A stretch of DNA of 64,000 bases from Mucilaginibacter frigoritolerans (GCF_007830615.1 NZ_VLLI01000014.1:111642-175641), one strand, 5' to 3'; shown: positions 19,109-28,944, numbered from the stretch's first letter. Notes: generated by a model not told the origin, from the letters alone. A program made the numbers and translations.

Positions 19109-19486
19109 TTATTTAATTAAAGTTGTAAATTGTTGAAACTGCATCTGTGTCTCAGCAAAATTGCACAAACCATCCAGCAAATCGCTTAGTTCAGCGCCCT
19201 TTGCTGATAATTCATATTCTGTACGCGGCGGGTTAACAGGTAAATGAGTTTTATGAATCAGTCCCTGCTGTTCCAGCAACTTCAGCCTATCGGCCAAAAT
19301 ATGGTCGCTTATATGTTCCAGATCATCCTTTAAACTGGTAAAACGATTGTTACCCGCTTCAATACTAAAAAGCACCTCCGTCATCCATCTTTTGCTGAGC
19401 AGATAAATCAATTCATTCAGCGCACATTTTTCTTCTAAAAAAGCTTGATTGTAATAATTGGTTGAACTCAGTTTTCTTTCTGCCAT
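19109..19486 (-). CDS. HxlR-family winged-helix regulator
   Basis: 125 residues from the ATG at 19486; a GTG one codon earlier is an alternative. The N-terminal Cys followed by LNELIYLLSKRWMTEVLFSI is the HxlR signature. The wing and recognition helix follow (ISDHILADRLKLLEQQGLI, then PPRTEYELSAKG). It is upstream of the secreted VOC protein in the same operon. HxlR proteins often sense reactive aldehydes or redox changes, which would fit a glyoxalase-like partner; that link is inferred. Confidence 0.88.
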   Translation of the reverse strand: MAERKLSSTNYYNQAFLEEKCALNELIYLLSKRWMTEVLFSIEAGNNRFTSLKDDLEHISDHILADRLKLLEQQGLIHKTHLPVNPPRTEYELSAKGAELSDLLDGLCNFAETQMQFQQFTTLIK

Positions 19487-19692
19487 CACTAATTTTTTTA
19501 ATAGTTCTTTATGCTATGGTAAAGTTATTCAAATTGTTATGCAACAAAAAAAGCATGTTGCAAAAATTGCCGTTTATGACAAACATGTTACCTGCGGCGG
19601 CCGAATACGCCCGGTGGATTAACAGCAATCCCAATTCCCGGTTTATAAATCGCAGATAATTAGTACTTTTAGACTTTTCAAGTAAGCTGAGC

Positions 19693-21030
19693 ATGTTAAA
19701 AAAGGCCATTCGCAATCCGTATTTTATATTTCTGCCCTTTCTTTTCTTTTACGCTTATATCATTTTTATTAATAAATGGCCAAAACTGTATGGTGATGAA
19801 GTGCGCTATGCTGATTTTGCATGGAACCTGCTGCATGGCTATTATTCACCAAAGCCGCCTCATATTAATTTATGGAACGGTCCCGGCTATCCGCTGTTGC
19901 TGGTGCCCTTTATGGCATTAAGAGTGCATGCGCTTTACATTACCCTGGTGAATGCGGTATTGCAGTATTTAGCTGTTGTGTTTTTATACAAGGCTTTAAA
20001 GCTGGTTACCAATAATAAAATAGCCCTTATATTTAGTTTGCTGCTGGCCGTTTATCCAAACGTATTAGCCATTTTACCCATACTGTATACCGAAGCCCTT
20101 ACAGGTTTTTTAGTTTCCTCCCTTATTTACAGCATTACACTTTGTTATACCCGTGGAAAAACAAAATACACTATTATAACCGGGCTGGTATTAGGTTATT
20201 TAACCTTAACCAAGGTAATTTTTGGCTACGTTTTAATTATTTGTTTAGCGGCTTGTTTAGTTGTTCTGCTTTTTAAAAGAAACAGGCCATATAACCTGCG
20301 GATGGTGAAAATTTTGCTGTTAGCCTTCGCGGTAACCATCCCCTATCTGGCCTATACCTACCGCTTAACTGGTAAATTATTTTACTGGGGAAATTCAGGC
20401 GGAATGAGCTTGTATTGGATGAGTACCCCTTACGAAAATGAATACGGCGATTGGAAAGTACCCGATTTAACCAATAACCAATACCCCGTGCTCTTTAAGT
20501 CGGCAGAGGCCGATGCTATTTTAAAGAAAAATCATTTAAAGGAAATCAATTTCATTTTAAAACATAATGAAGTGGAGCAGGATATACTTTTTAAACAGGC
20601 GGCCATAAAAAACATCAAAAACAATCCTTCTAAATTTGTGGCTAATTATTATGATAATATTTCAAGGATGCTGTTTAACTTCCCCTACTCCTATTCCTAC
20701 CAGAACTCGGCCATTATAGGTAATATCATCAGGGGATCATTAATTTTATGGGCCTCAGTTGCCGGTATAGTATGTACCATGCTTAACTGGCGCAGAATAA
20801 TATACCCCATAAAGTTTATATTGCTCATTACCGGTGTTTATTTATTGCTTAGCGGGGCATTAAGTGCCTACCCACGGCAATTGGATGTTATAGTACCGGT
20901 ACTGCTTTTCTGGACAGGCTTTTTGGCCGCCAATTTACCAAAGCTTAAATTGAAGTTTACCGAGCAGGAACATCTGGAAGAAATTGAATTAACTGATCTG
21001 GAAGAAATGAACATTTATACAGAAGAGTAA
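19693..21030 (+). CDS. GT39/ArnT-like integral-membrane glycosyltransferase
   Basis: 445 residues with about ten TM segments. The first extracytoplasmic loop carries LYGDEVRYADFAW with Asp35-Glu36, the acidic pair expected in GT-C enzymes. It probably moves a sugar from a polyprenyl-phosphate donor to a periplasmic acceptor. The C-terminal 35 residues are acidic and soluble. No lipid-linked sugar genes lie next to it, so the acceptor is unknown. The start codon follows an AT-rich gap after the divergent HxlR gene. Confidence 0.8.
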   Translation: MLKKAIRNPYFIFLPFLFFYAYIIFINKWPKLYGDEVRYADFAWNLLHGYYSPKPPHINLWNGPGYPLLLVPFMALRVHALYITLVNAVLQYLAVVFLYKALKLVTNNKIALIFSLLLAVYPNVLAILPILYTEALTGFLVSSLIYSITLCYTRGKTKYTIITGLVLGYLTLTKVIFGYVLIICLAACLVVLLFKRNRPYNLRMVKILLLAFAVTIPYLAYTYRLTGKLFYWGNSGGMSLYWMSTPYENEYGDWKVPDLTNNQYPVLFKSAEADAILKKNHLKEINFILKHNEVEQDILFKQAAIKNIKNNPSKFVANYYDNISRMLFNFPYSYSYQNSAIIGNIIRGSLILWASVAGIVCTMLNWRRIIYPIKFILLITGVYLLLSGALSAYPRQLDVIVPVLLFWTGFLAANLPKLKLKFTEQEHLEEIELTDLEEMNIYTEE

Positions 21031-21095
21031 ATTCAGTATAAATGCTAGTTTGTAACGAATCCAGGGTAATTACTTTCTGTACTTTAACTTTGGCA

Positions 21096-23579
21096 TTATT
21101 TAACCTCATACCGCAATACCTGTCGACCCAGGTTACCTTCACCATCAATACCTTCAATTACTACACGATAGGTTCCTTTACTGCCTGCATTAAAGTATCC
21201 AAATGAGGCTTTTCCATTGGCATCAGTTATAATGTTAGGGTTCCAATAAATGGCTTTACGGATATCTGCGACTGTAGAAGTATTTTTTGACTCGTACCGG
21301 GGCGAATAAAACTCACGCTCTTTATAATAGCCTTTAAATTTATAGGTAACCAATCCGTCAACCGGATAATGCACATTATCAGCGGCCCCTGCACCATGTT
21401 TAAGGGTGATAAGCAATGCACCGTTAGGCGCGCTTGAACCATAGATGGACAGATAGGAAATACTGGTCAGCACTTCTATTGCGTAAACATCATCAGGGTT
21501 GATGTCATCTAAATCATTGGGACTTGCTTGTGCGCCATCTATCATTATAGCCATAGGGCCGCCGCCACGTAATCGGGTAGTATGCAAACTATACGGCAAT
21601 CCGTTACGCCATATAACGCTAAACAACCTGCCTTGCAAACATTCTGATAACTTAGCACAACCTATTAACTTCGAGCCCAAAAAAACCTGGTCGGCATTTC
21701 CCGGGCCATTCAGGTTTCCTGAAAATTTCATATTATCGGATAAAGTCGGATCGAAAAACTCATTTTTTTTCGATTTTACCTCAACTTGCTTTAACTGGAT
21801 AACATTTTTTAAACCCCGCTGCTGTTCTTCGGTATAAGTTTTTTTCATAGCCGCCAATACGGATTCGGGTGTTGTAGCACTTACGGCATTGGCCGTTTGT
21901 TTATTCCTTTTGTTTACAGACGGATATTGGGTTTCCCTGATAATTATTTTAACATTCCTGCCCCCGTTTATTTTTCTGGCATTGATAATTGCCTTAGTAG
22001 AATCGGGCAGGTTTACATTTTTAAAAGTAAAATTGCCGCTTGCATCGGTTAAGGTATCTGCAGAAAAAAAATCTTTTATAGAAGTTAGGCGCACCATTCC
22101 GTTTGGTACTGGTTTGTTTGACTGAGTTTTAACGATACCCAATAAGCTTAACGATGTTTCAGGCTTAAAAATGGGTTCCTCAATTTTGCCGGCCAATATT
22201 TTCTTCCACTCAAACCTGTGATAACCTTGCGTCAGCATCAGTAAGTCAAGGTCGGTACGTGCCTGGTCATTATTATTGATAAAGTAATAATTAGGATTTT
22301 CAATATGTCCTTTCAACTCCTGGGTTAATAGTAAATCGGTAAAAATGGTATACTCGGCCTGCTCATCAACCGGTATATCTGTTTCGTCGGTAACTGAAAC
22401 CGAGAAAGAGCCAACAACGCCTTTAATATCCGCTTTCTTTGCTTCAAGGCTTATTGATACGCTGTCCCGTGGTTCATAGCTTTGCATATGGGTTGATAAC
22501 GCCAGCGATAATTCTGCTGCTTTTTTTATAAAAACAACCCGCTCATTTAAAGGTTCGCCAGTTTGCGAAAACAAAGTAAACTGAACTATGCCTGATGGGA
22601 AACGTGCTTTATCCAACACCGTGGTAAAAACCGGGTTAAGCAGTTTACCACTGCCCGAATAATAACATTTACCACCCGCCTGTGCCAGCAGGTAAAATGG
22701 TGCATTCTGGTTACTATTAAAATACGTCTGGTTAGCCGCTACTTTTACATAAATACTATCGGCAGCGTTGTTTATGGTTAATGTAAAGCCGCTATCCTGT
22801 GCTTGAGGCAGGTTTACAGTAAATGTACTACCATTAGTGGTAGTAATTTTAGCTTTGTATTGCTTACCCGGCTCTGGCAATAATGCGAATTGCCCCATGC
22901 CCGCATGTTGTGAAGTAAAAGAGGCTATTTCATTTCCATCCTGATCAGTTACGCTGCCCTGTATATTTTCGGAAATACCTGCACTGTTTATTGCCTTGAA
23001 AGCCACTTTTGAACGTAAACCATTTACCAGATAGCCACCCTCCGGAAAAAACTGCACATCAATATCAGTAATATTAGAGGATGCTGAATTATTTAGCGGT
23101 AATATCGTTTGTGCTTTCACAGCAGTTGGAAACGCAGCTAAACCGCCAATATTAATGAGTTCATCGTAATAATAAGCACTGTCATTTCGCATCCAGTTGG
23201 TATAGGCCCGCAGTCGGTAGGTACCACTTTTATAAGTATAAGGCACTACAAAATCTCCATTGGCCATACCTAAATGCAGCGGTAATATTAGGCGCTGTAC
23301 TACCGTATCCCCGCCGTTAATCAATTCTGCATATAATATACCACTTAATGTAGATGGTTGATGATGATTGCCAATTACCGTGTAAGCCTTAAACCAGATG
23401 GTATCACCCAAACCGTACCATGGACTATTCAGGTGCAGATGCACCTTTTCAGCCGGATTATTTTCAGCATATTGCTCTAAAGCATCTATATGATGTTTGA
23501 GGATCAGGCTATCCGTTTGTGCATAGGTTAAGGTTGTTATTAAAATTGAAAATATGAACAGGGGTATTCTTTTTTTCAT
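21096..23579 (-). CDS. Secreted MG2-domain protein with TonB-plug-like domain
   Basis: 827 residues with a signal peptide (1-20). The N-terminal AEKVHLHLNSPWYGLGDTIW region is the MG2-type (macroglobulin-like) entry domain, followed by further beta domains (about 130-460). A carboxypeptidase-regulatory-like domain sits near 480-560. Near 660-745 a TonB-receptor plug-like domain follows (AIMIDGAQASPNDLDDINPD, then ALLITLKHG). The C-terminus is again beta-rich. There is no beta-barrel, so it is not a transporter itself. It may sit at the outer membrane as an anchor or partner. It lies 144 bases downstream of the four-gene biosynthetic operon, possibly in the same transcript. Confidence 0.8.
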   Translation of the reverse strand: MKKRIPLFIFSILITTLTYAQTDSLILKHHIDALEQYAENNPAEKVHLHLNSPWYGLGDTIWFKAYTVIGNHHQPSTLSGILYAELINGGDTVVQRLILPLHLGMANGDFVVPYTYKSGTYRLRAYTNWMRNDSAYYYDELINIGGLAAFPTAVKAQTILPLNNSASSNITDIDVQFFPEGGYLVNGLRSKVAFKAINSAGISENIQGSVTDQDGNEIASFTSQHAGMGQFALLPEPGKQYKAKITTTNGSTFTVNLPQAQDSGFTLTINNAADSIYVKVAANQTYFNSNQNAPFYLLAQAGGKCYYSGSGKLLNPVFTTVLDKARFPSGIVQFTLFSQTGEPLNERVVFIKKAAELSLALSTHMQSYEPRDSVSISLEAKKADIKGVVGSFSVSVTDETDIPVDEQAEYTIFTDLLLTQELKGHIENPNYYFINNNDQARTDLDLLMLTQGYHRFEWKKILAGKIEEPIFKPETSLSLLGIVKTQSNKPVPNGMVRLTSIKDFFSADTLTDASGNFTFKNVNLPDSTKAIINARKINGGRNVKIIIRETQYPSVNKRNKQTANAVSATTPESVLAAMKKTYTEEQQRGLKNVIQLKQVEVKSKKNEFFDPTLSDNMKFSGNLNGPGNADQVFLGSKLIGCAKLSECLQGRLFSVIWRNGLPYSLHTTRLRGGGPMAIMIDGAQASPNDLDDINPDDVYAIEVLTSISYLSIYGSSAPNGALLITLKHGAGAADNVHYPVDGLVTYKFKGYYKEREFYSPRYESKNTSTVADIRKAIYWNPNIITDANGKASFGYFNAGSKGTYRVVIEGIDGEGNLGRQVLRYEVK

Positions 23580-23723
23580 GAGGATAGATAAAGTTACCGG
23601 GTTAAGGCTAAATAAGTAATTCCTTAAAGTTAATTTTTATTAAAGAATTCCGAAAAGAAATTTAGCATCAATAAACTTTGTATCAAAGTTTTGACTAAAG
23701 GAATCCCCCCAATATTCAAGCTA

Positions 23724-24890
23724 TTATCTCCTGAAATCCGCAATCAATGGGGTTTTACAGGTAACCCTATCCGTGTAAAAGTCAAGCTCTTTACCTGCCA
23801 ATACGTGCAAATGCCTTAGTTTATAGCCTAACACATCCTGTACCTGTTTCAGCTTGGCAACTTCAAACTGTTTTATTTCGGGTTCAGGAAGGTCTTTTAA
23901 TAGCATAAATTTCACTTCAACGTGTAAATCGCTGTTAGTAAGCAGTTGGATCTGAAAATTGTCGGCATCCTCCAAAACATCCTTAAAATCATCCAGCGAA
24001 TAATTACTTTCATACAAGGTGAATGAGCCTTTTTCCCTTGTTTTTAACTCCAGGTAATTAATACCATTAATGGTTATCAAGCGTCCAACATCGCCTAAAC
24101 TATACCGGAACACGGGAAAACGTTTCCTGAACAAATTGGTAACTAAAATGTTGCCATAACCATCTGCATCGGGATTAATTATTTCGGTAAGCAGCCCATC
24201 AATCACCTTAAATAGAGATGGATTATTTGAATAATCGCTCCAGGCCCAGATACCTGTTTCGGCAGACCCATAAATAGAGTAAATGTTTGTGGTACCCAAA
24301 TATTCCTTAAAAACCTGTATGTACGATGGCAGTAAAAACTCGCCTGCAAAAAGCAGATTTTTAATAAGAAGTTTTTGGCCGTTCTTTTTTAAATGCTGCG
24401 CAAAAAGGAACAGCTTTGAGGGTGTACCGAATATAAAATTTGGTTTAAAATGCAGCGCCGTATCGTAGGCATCTTCATATTTAACGTTTGCACTAACGGC
24501 CAGTGTGGTAGCCTGGCATTTCTCCAGTATATCATCCAGAATGGCGGCTGTACGGTACATATCCATATAACCAAACATATTGAGCGCTATGGTATTGGGC
24601 GAAAATATATGATCGTTTGTTAATGCCCGGGCCAATACCTTTCTTTGCTCCAGGTTTTCCTCAATATCTACCGGAAAAACCAATGGCTTTTGGGTTGACC
24701 CACCCGAACGTACCAGGTAAACACCCCGAGCTTCGTTTTGCAGATCAAAATGGGCATCCAACAATTTAATCAGCACTTTTTTATCCAGTATTGGGGCATC
24801 ATAATAATCCGGATAATCTGCATAAAATGAATTAAACAGGGATGATGCCCGCGCTATTGCATAATAATCGCTTAAGTGTTGATCATTCAT
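23724..24890 (-). CDS. PaaK/CapK-like adenylate-forming enzyme
   Basis: 388 residues. The phosphate-binding loop is RSGGSTQKP (61-69), and YGSAETG (207-213) is the adenine/A5-type motif. LFAGEFLLPSYIQVFKEYLG is typical of the phenylacetate-CoA ligase/CapK branch rather than NRPS adenylation domains. It should activate a carboxylate as acyl-AMP and pass it to CoA or an amine. It is shorter than PaaK (about 430-440). It is the last gene of a tight four-gene operon, 1 base after the GT2 gene. The acid activated is unknown. Confidence 0.82.
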   Translation of the reverse strand: MNDQHLSDYYAIARASSLFNSFYADYPDYYDAPILDKKVLIKLLDAHFDLQNEARGVYLVRSGGSTQKPLVFPVDIEENLEQRKVLARALTNDHIFSPNTIALNMFGYMDMYRTAAILDDILEKCQATTLAVSANVKYEDAYDTALHFKPNFIFGTPSKLFLFAQHLKKNGQKLLIKNLLFAGEFLLPSYIQVFKEYLGTTNIYSIYGSAETGIWAWSDYSNNPSLFKVIDGLLTEIINPDADGYGNILVTNLFRKRFPVFRYSLGDVGRLITINGINYLELKTREKGSFTLYESNYSLDDFKDVLEDADNFQIQLLTNSDLHVEVKFMLLKDLPEPEIKQFEVAKLKQVQDVLGYKLRHLHVLAGKELDFYTDRVTCKTPLIADFRR

Positions 24891-24891
24891 A

Positions 24892-25815
24892 TTAAAGCAT
24901 TATCCTGATGATGGAATAAACTATAAGCTGGGGCAGCAGATAACTATAGTGAAGGGCAAAAAAGAGCTTTTGCTTCACAGAGCACAAACTGGCAAACGAA
25001 TGTGCATACCAGCGGCGGCCTATCATCCCTACCAACAATCTGTCGTTAATATCTTTACTATTCTTGTACCTCGAGAACACCGGAGGCAGTTCAATTTCTT
25101 TATAGTTGGGATATATTTTGCGCGACAAACTACCTTTCACCTCTCGTACCCGAAGATAGTTGCCAGTGAGCAGCCCAATATTAGCCTGGGTTTGGGCGAG
25201 AATATGTTTAAGTACCCGATACCAAAAATCAATACCCTCGTGCAGGGTTGAATTAACCACATAGCGTATTGACTGCAACCACTTACGCTTTACAACAACG
25301 TTGCTGCCTACACCCATTACAAAGTGAGGAGATGTAACGGCTCTTAAAGGATCTTTAACCTCATATAAATCTTCAGAAATGGGGGTAAGGTATTTCTTAA
25401 GGGCGTCTATATCGGGATAAACCTCTCTGCCAGGCATAAATTCAATATTCAGAATCATGAAATCGAGTTTCTCGGCGCCAAATTTCCAATTGGCTATAGA
25501 AAGCAGGTAAGGGTGATAAAGATCATCGGCATCTAAAAAACTGATCAGCTCGCCTTTGGCTCTTTCTAAACCAATGTTACGTGCATTGCCGGGGCCTCCA
25601 TTTTCAGCAAGTTCAATAAATTCAACGCGGCAGTGTTCGCAAAACAAAGGCTGCTTCTGTAAATATTCTTTCGCAATAGTAAGACTATCATCAGTGCTGG
25701 CATCATCCACAATTATCAATTCGTCCGGGCGCTTGGTTTGCATCACCAGTGATTCCAACGTTTCAATAATATAATCTGCCTTGTTAAACAGCGGAATTAC
25801 AATAGAATGTGTCAT
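24892..25815 (-). CDS. GT2-family glycosyltransferase
   Basis: 307 residues with a GT-A fold. HSIVIPLFNKADYIIETLES opens the nucleotide-binding strand; DDAS (37-40) and LDADD (94-98, the DXD metal site) are intact. A hydrophobic C-terminal stretch (about 285-305) may attach it to the membrane. It sits 5 bases after the ATP-grasp gene and 1 base before the adenylating enzyme, so it probably adds a sugar to the product or carrier of that pathway. Donor and acceptor unknown. Confidence 0.9.
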   Translation of the reverse strand: MTHSIVIPLFNKADYIIETLESLVMQTKRPDELIIVDDASTDDSLTIAKEYLQKQPLFCEHCRVEFIELAENGGPGNARNIGLERAKGELISFLDADDLYHPYLLSIANWKFGAEKLDFMILNIEFMPGREVYPDIDALKKYLTPISEDLYEVKDPLRAVTSPHFVMGVGSNVVVKRKWLQSIRYVVNSTLHEGIDFWYRVLKHILAQTQANIGLLTGNYLRVREVKGSLSRKIYPNYKEIELPPVFSRYKNSKDINDRLLVGMIGRRWYAHSFASLCSVKQKLFFALHYSYLLPQLIVYSIIRIML

Positions 25816-25820
25816 ATAAC

Positions 25821-27062
25821 TTACGATCTTAAAACCATTGGTGGAAATATCACTGCCCTGCCCTGATGCACATTTACCACGCAGGCGGCCGAGGCCCTGA
25901 AAAGCCCCGGCCCAAAAGAGTGATCATTATAGCACAGCAACATACCAACTAAACTAACCGGGCCATCATCAGGACTATCCGGGTAAGTAAATTGCTGCTG
26001 ATCAACATATTGCTGCACCATATATTCGTGCCATTGTTCGTTAATTACCTTTGCCCAGGTTTCGGCGATACATTCATCTTTCACATAAATGCCAATACCC
26101 CTGCCCCCGCTATTTTGCTTAATAAGCCAATTTTGGTGGGAGTTGATAATTTCATCCCGTTTTTCAGATTTATTAAGCGTATAGGTAGGAATCAGGAAGG
26201 GTTTTAAAAACTGATACTCCTCAACAGACAGGTAATCAGCCATAATAGCATCATCATATAATACCGCAAGTACACGCTTATCGTGTACCAGTATCAAAGT
26301 GCGTACATCGTTAAAATAAATACCATTGCGAATAATATGACACAAAACATCCGGAGAGAATTTCCGCAGCTCCTCCCTGTCCATCTCCAAAATAAACTGA
26401 GAAACAGTTTTTCCTCTTAACGTTACTAGTCCATTGTCCATCTCTAAATCAGCCGGCGAAGCAAACAAAGCGTTTAATCCTTTTTTACCAAACTCGTTTA
26501 ACAGGTTGAAGATTTCTGTACCCTTCTCGTTATCGTGTACCATTACTAATGGTTCTTTAGCATCGAAAATATGGTAGAATGTATCCACAAAATCCTGCTG
26601 GCCGGGTACAGCCTGCAATTCCAGTTGTTCAATAACTTCCGGGTTACTAACTGCCAGGTTGAGATAATAACTTAACATCCATCCGTTTATGGCATAGCGG
26701 GCACCAATTTCACATATTTTTGCCTGTCCGTTAACATCCTGCAAAAGATCGGGTCGGTATAAACCAACCCGGTATTCTTTTTCGGCAGCAACTTTTAATA
26801 TACTTTCCAGTTCGGCATCCAGGTTATAAATGGCTCTGATGCGCTCATCTGTAAAATAAGCAGATACCACTTTTACCAAAGCTTTATTAAGCGTACGGCA
26901 TAAGCGTTCCATTTGTGGCAAATAATGCGGCTTTACCACCACCGGTATATGCGAAAAAGAATCTTCGCCAAAAGGCAAGGCACCGCAGTACGCTGCCAAT
27001 AATTTCTTTAGCAAAGCGCCGCTGTGCGTTGATTCCTTCAGGTCAAAAATTTCTGCAGTCAT
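25821..27062 (-). CDS. Circularly permuted ATP-grasp-type ligase
   Basis: 413 residues, no signal. An N-terminal segment has YRPDLLQDVNGQAKICEIGA (102-121), the acidic metal-binding strand that comes early in permuted ATP-grasp proteins. The ATP lysine and glycine-rich loop follow as LIKQNSGGRGIGIYV (313-327), then a hinge MVQQYVDQQQF (348-358). A final core LVGMLLCYNDHSFGPGLFRA leads to the C-terminus. Such enzymes join a carboxylate to an amine through an acyl phosphate. It does not look like a standard glutathionylspermidine synthase or D-Ala ligase. Second gene of the operon. Assignment is from fold motifs only. Confidence 0.65.
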   Translation of the reverse strand: MTAEIFDLKESTHSGALLKKLLAAYCGALPFGEDSFSHIPVVVKPHYLPQMERLCRTLNKALVKVVSAYFTDERIRAIYNLDAELESILKVAAEKEYRVGLYRPDLLQDVNGQAKICEIGARYAINGWMLSYYLNLAVSNPEVIEQLELQAVPGQQDFVDTFYHIFDAKEPLVMVHDNEKGTEIFNLLNEFGKKGLNALFASPADLEMDNGLVTLRGKTVSQFILEMDREELRKFSPDVLCHIIRNGIYFNDVRTLILVHDKRVLAVLYDDAIMADYLSVEEYQFLKPFLIPTYTLNKSEKRDEIINSHQNWLIKQNSGGRGIGIYVKDECIAETWAKVINEQWHEYMVQQYVDQQQFTYPDSPDDGPVSLVGMLLCYNDHSFGPGLFRASAACVVNVHQGRAVIFPPMVLRS

Positions 27063-27067
27063 ATCGA

Positions 27068-27901
27068 TTATATAGCTTCAGTTTCCAACTGAGCAACGGC
27101 TGTTAACTGCGCGCTGATGGTTTTCATTACCAAGGCCTTCTTGTTTAAATAATCGCTGATTATGCCACTCAGGTCATATTCTTCCAGTTTTATATTCATG
27201 GCTTTTGCATAGTAAAAAATGGAGCTTACTGCATAAAAGAAATGGTTCTTCTCCGTTGGACCGCAATGAACGGTGATCCAGGCAAGGGTATTTTTCAAGT
27301 CAGTTTTCGAAAAATCAAACTCGGCCTCCAGCCAGTTAGTGAACTTTGGTAATATTACTTCCACTTCGCCATGGGTATAAATTTCATGTACCAGGGTGGT
27401 GAGCAAACCAATCATGATATCCTTGTTTCTTAATGAGTTTTGATCTTTCCAGGCTTTAAAGGCACGGGCATTAGGATCAAGGTGCTTTTTCAGCAGCCAT
27501 TCGTCATCGCCACAAATGTTGGTTGCCATGGCATAAAAAAGGTCGGAGTGCAATACTTTACCTACAACTGCCAAATCTTCATCCACAATACGATTAAGGC
27601 TGGCAACCGATCTGAATAACTGTGACTCATCGGCAACCGGACTATTTTTATGCACAAGCATAGTCATGCGGTTACTTAAGCCTGCCACTGTAACCGCGCT
27701 GTTATTAGTTTGGCTCCAGCTCTGAAAAAATGGACGCAGGCGTGCCGGATCGGGCCTAAGGGAAGTTAACAAAGTAAAGCTATCTTCAATGGTAGTAAAG
27801 TTTTGTGCCTGTGATGGAAAATGCTTTAGTAATTGCCTTTTCAGATGCGAGTCATCCATTCCTTCCAGTACCGGGATGATGATTGATAATAAATTTGCCA
27901 T
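27068..27901 (-). CDS. Helical protein, possible heme-oxygenase-like diiron enzyme
   Basis: 277 residues, all-alpha by appearance, no signal. Candidate metal ligands fall in spaced helices: Glu108 and His118, then Glu173, His177 and Glu179 (VHEIYTHGEVEV), and His212, Glu217 and His220 (AWITVHCGPTEKNH). This Glu/His pattern recalls heme-oxygenase-like diiron oxidases (iron-containing redox enzymes) that oxidise amino acids in small-molecule pathways. It is the first gene of a four-gene operon, 5 bases before the ATP-grasp gene. Similarity is low and the call is tentative; a structural role cannot be excluded. Confidence 0.45.
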   Translation of the reverse strand: MANLLSIIIPVLEGMDDSHLKRQLLKHFPSQAQNFTTIEDSFTLLTSLRPDPARLRPFFQSWSQTNNSAVTVAGLSNRMTMLVHKNSPVADESQLFRSVASLNRIVDEDLAVVGKVLHSDLFYAMATNICGDDEWLLKKHLDPNARAFKAWKDQNSLRNKDIMIGLLTTLVHEIYTHGEVEVILPKFTNWLEAEFDFSKTDLKNTLAWITVHCGPTEKNHFFYAVSSIFYYAKAMNIKLEEYDLSGIISDYLNKKALVMKTISAQLTAVAQLETEAI

Positions 27902-27908
27902 TGTTTTT

Positions 27909-27945
27909 AAGGTTTAGTTTTAAAAAAATGATAAGGTTTAGTTTT
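27909..27945. repeat. Two direct repeats just upstream of the biosynthetic operon
   Basis: AAGGTTTAGTTTT occurs at 27909-27921 and again at 27933-27945, 24 bases apart, starting 8 bases before the first gene of the minus-strand operon. The period is a little over two helical turns, so a regulator could bind both copies on one face. The rest of the 290-base divergent gap is AT-rich with nothing else obvious. Confidence 0.5.
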
Positions 27946-28191
27946 TTTGATCGGCAACCAGCCGGTTTAGGCAAGCCGGTTTATACAATAATTTTAACTT
28001 TTGAAATACATAAAGTTCCATCAAGCAAATTATTATACATCGATCTGCGTAAAATTATCTAAAAGTTAATACCAAATACCCCGTAAAAACACCCTTTTTG
28101 AGCGTGAAAAGCACCTTATTTTGAGATTTATGCGATATATTTATATTGATTTTAGCACGGAATAAAACAAGAACCTCATTAATAATAGTTT

Positions 28192-28494
28192 ATGATTTAT
28201 ATCACCCAGCTTATTTATATAAAGGAAGGCCAGCAGCATATTTTCCATCAGTTTGAAGACATTGCTATTCCCATTATTTCAAAATATAACGGACAACTGT
28301 TGTTACGGATCCGGCCCGACGAAACTGCTGTTATTGAAGCCAACATTGATAACCCTTACGAAGTGCATTTGGTAGAATTTGCATCAGAAGAAGATTTTAA
28401 AAACTTTATGTACGACGAAGAGCGTAAACAGTTTTTACATTTAAAAGAACAATCCATTAAGGCTGTAACCCTGATAAAAGGAACAAAAATTTAA
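28192..28494 (+). CDS. DUF1330-type dimeric alpha/beta-barrel protein
   Basis: 100 residues, one ferredoxin-like domain: MIYITQLIYIKEGQQHIFHQFE at the start and VHLVEFASEEDFKNFMYDEERKQ in the second half. This matches small DUF1330/ABM-type proteins of unknown substrate. It is divergent from the biosynthetic operon and could be a cyclase- or monooxygenase-like helper, but that is only positional. Confidence 0.7.
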   Translation: MIYITQLIYIKEGQQHIFHQFEDIAIPIISKYNGQLLLRIRPDETAVIEANIDNPYEVHLVEFASEEDFKNFMYDEERKQFLHLKEQSIKAVTLIKGTKI

Positions 28495-28625
28495 CGCAAC
28501 GGCATTGCAACTGGCTTGATCTTATTTTCGAGAAACAATTGTTAAGGAAAGTTAAAATTTTCGCTTTACAACAATACAAACCCCATTTAAACGTCTTTAA
28601 GAGACATTTAAGCTACCAACAAAAT

Positions 28626-28862
28626 ATGAAATATAAAATCAAGTTACCCGACGGGAATGCACAATTTATCCAGATAACCAGTGCCTATTTTAAATCATGG
28701 CATGTGTGGATGGTTAAGTTTGAAGATGGAAGAGCGGCAATGCTTTTTAAAATGGGCAGTGAATGGATGCAGAGAAATGAAGATTTTCTTGAATTCCCGG
28801 TACTGAGGGAAGTCGGGGCATTTATTGACAAAATAATTATTAAAAGAAGAGTAGCGTTGTAA
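28626..28862 (+). CDS. Hypothetical protein, 78 aa
   Basis: A longer frame begins at a TTG at 28539, but the ATG at 28626 gives a compact 78-residue protein (MKYKIKLPDGNAQFIQITSA...) and is the likelier start. It is beta-rich, soluble and basic at the end (KRRVAL). Not recognised. A terminator follows 48 bases later. Confidence 0.55.
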   Translation: MKYKIKLPDGNAQFIQITSAYFKSWHVWMVKFEDGRAAMLFKMGSEWMQRNEDFLEFPVLREVGAFIDKIIIKRRVAL

Positions 28863-28910
28863 GTTTGCGGTAGGCAGTTAGCACATCCAGATATTTTAAT
28901 CTAATTCTGT

Positions 28911-28944
28911 AAAGCCAGGGAATCTTTCAAGACTTCCTGGCTTT
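28911..28944. terminator. Hairpin terminator
   Basis: AAAGCCAGG at 28911-28919 pairs with CCTGGCTTT at 28936-28944; an inner GAA/TTC extends the stem with one bulge. A short T-rich stretch follows on the plus strand. Confidence 0.75.

Noticed and set aside
17601..28090. Shared TACCAAATACC words at about 17608 and 28071
   Set aside because: Too short and AT-rich to be called a repeat from two copies.
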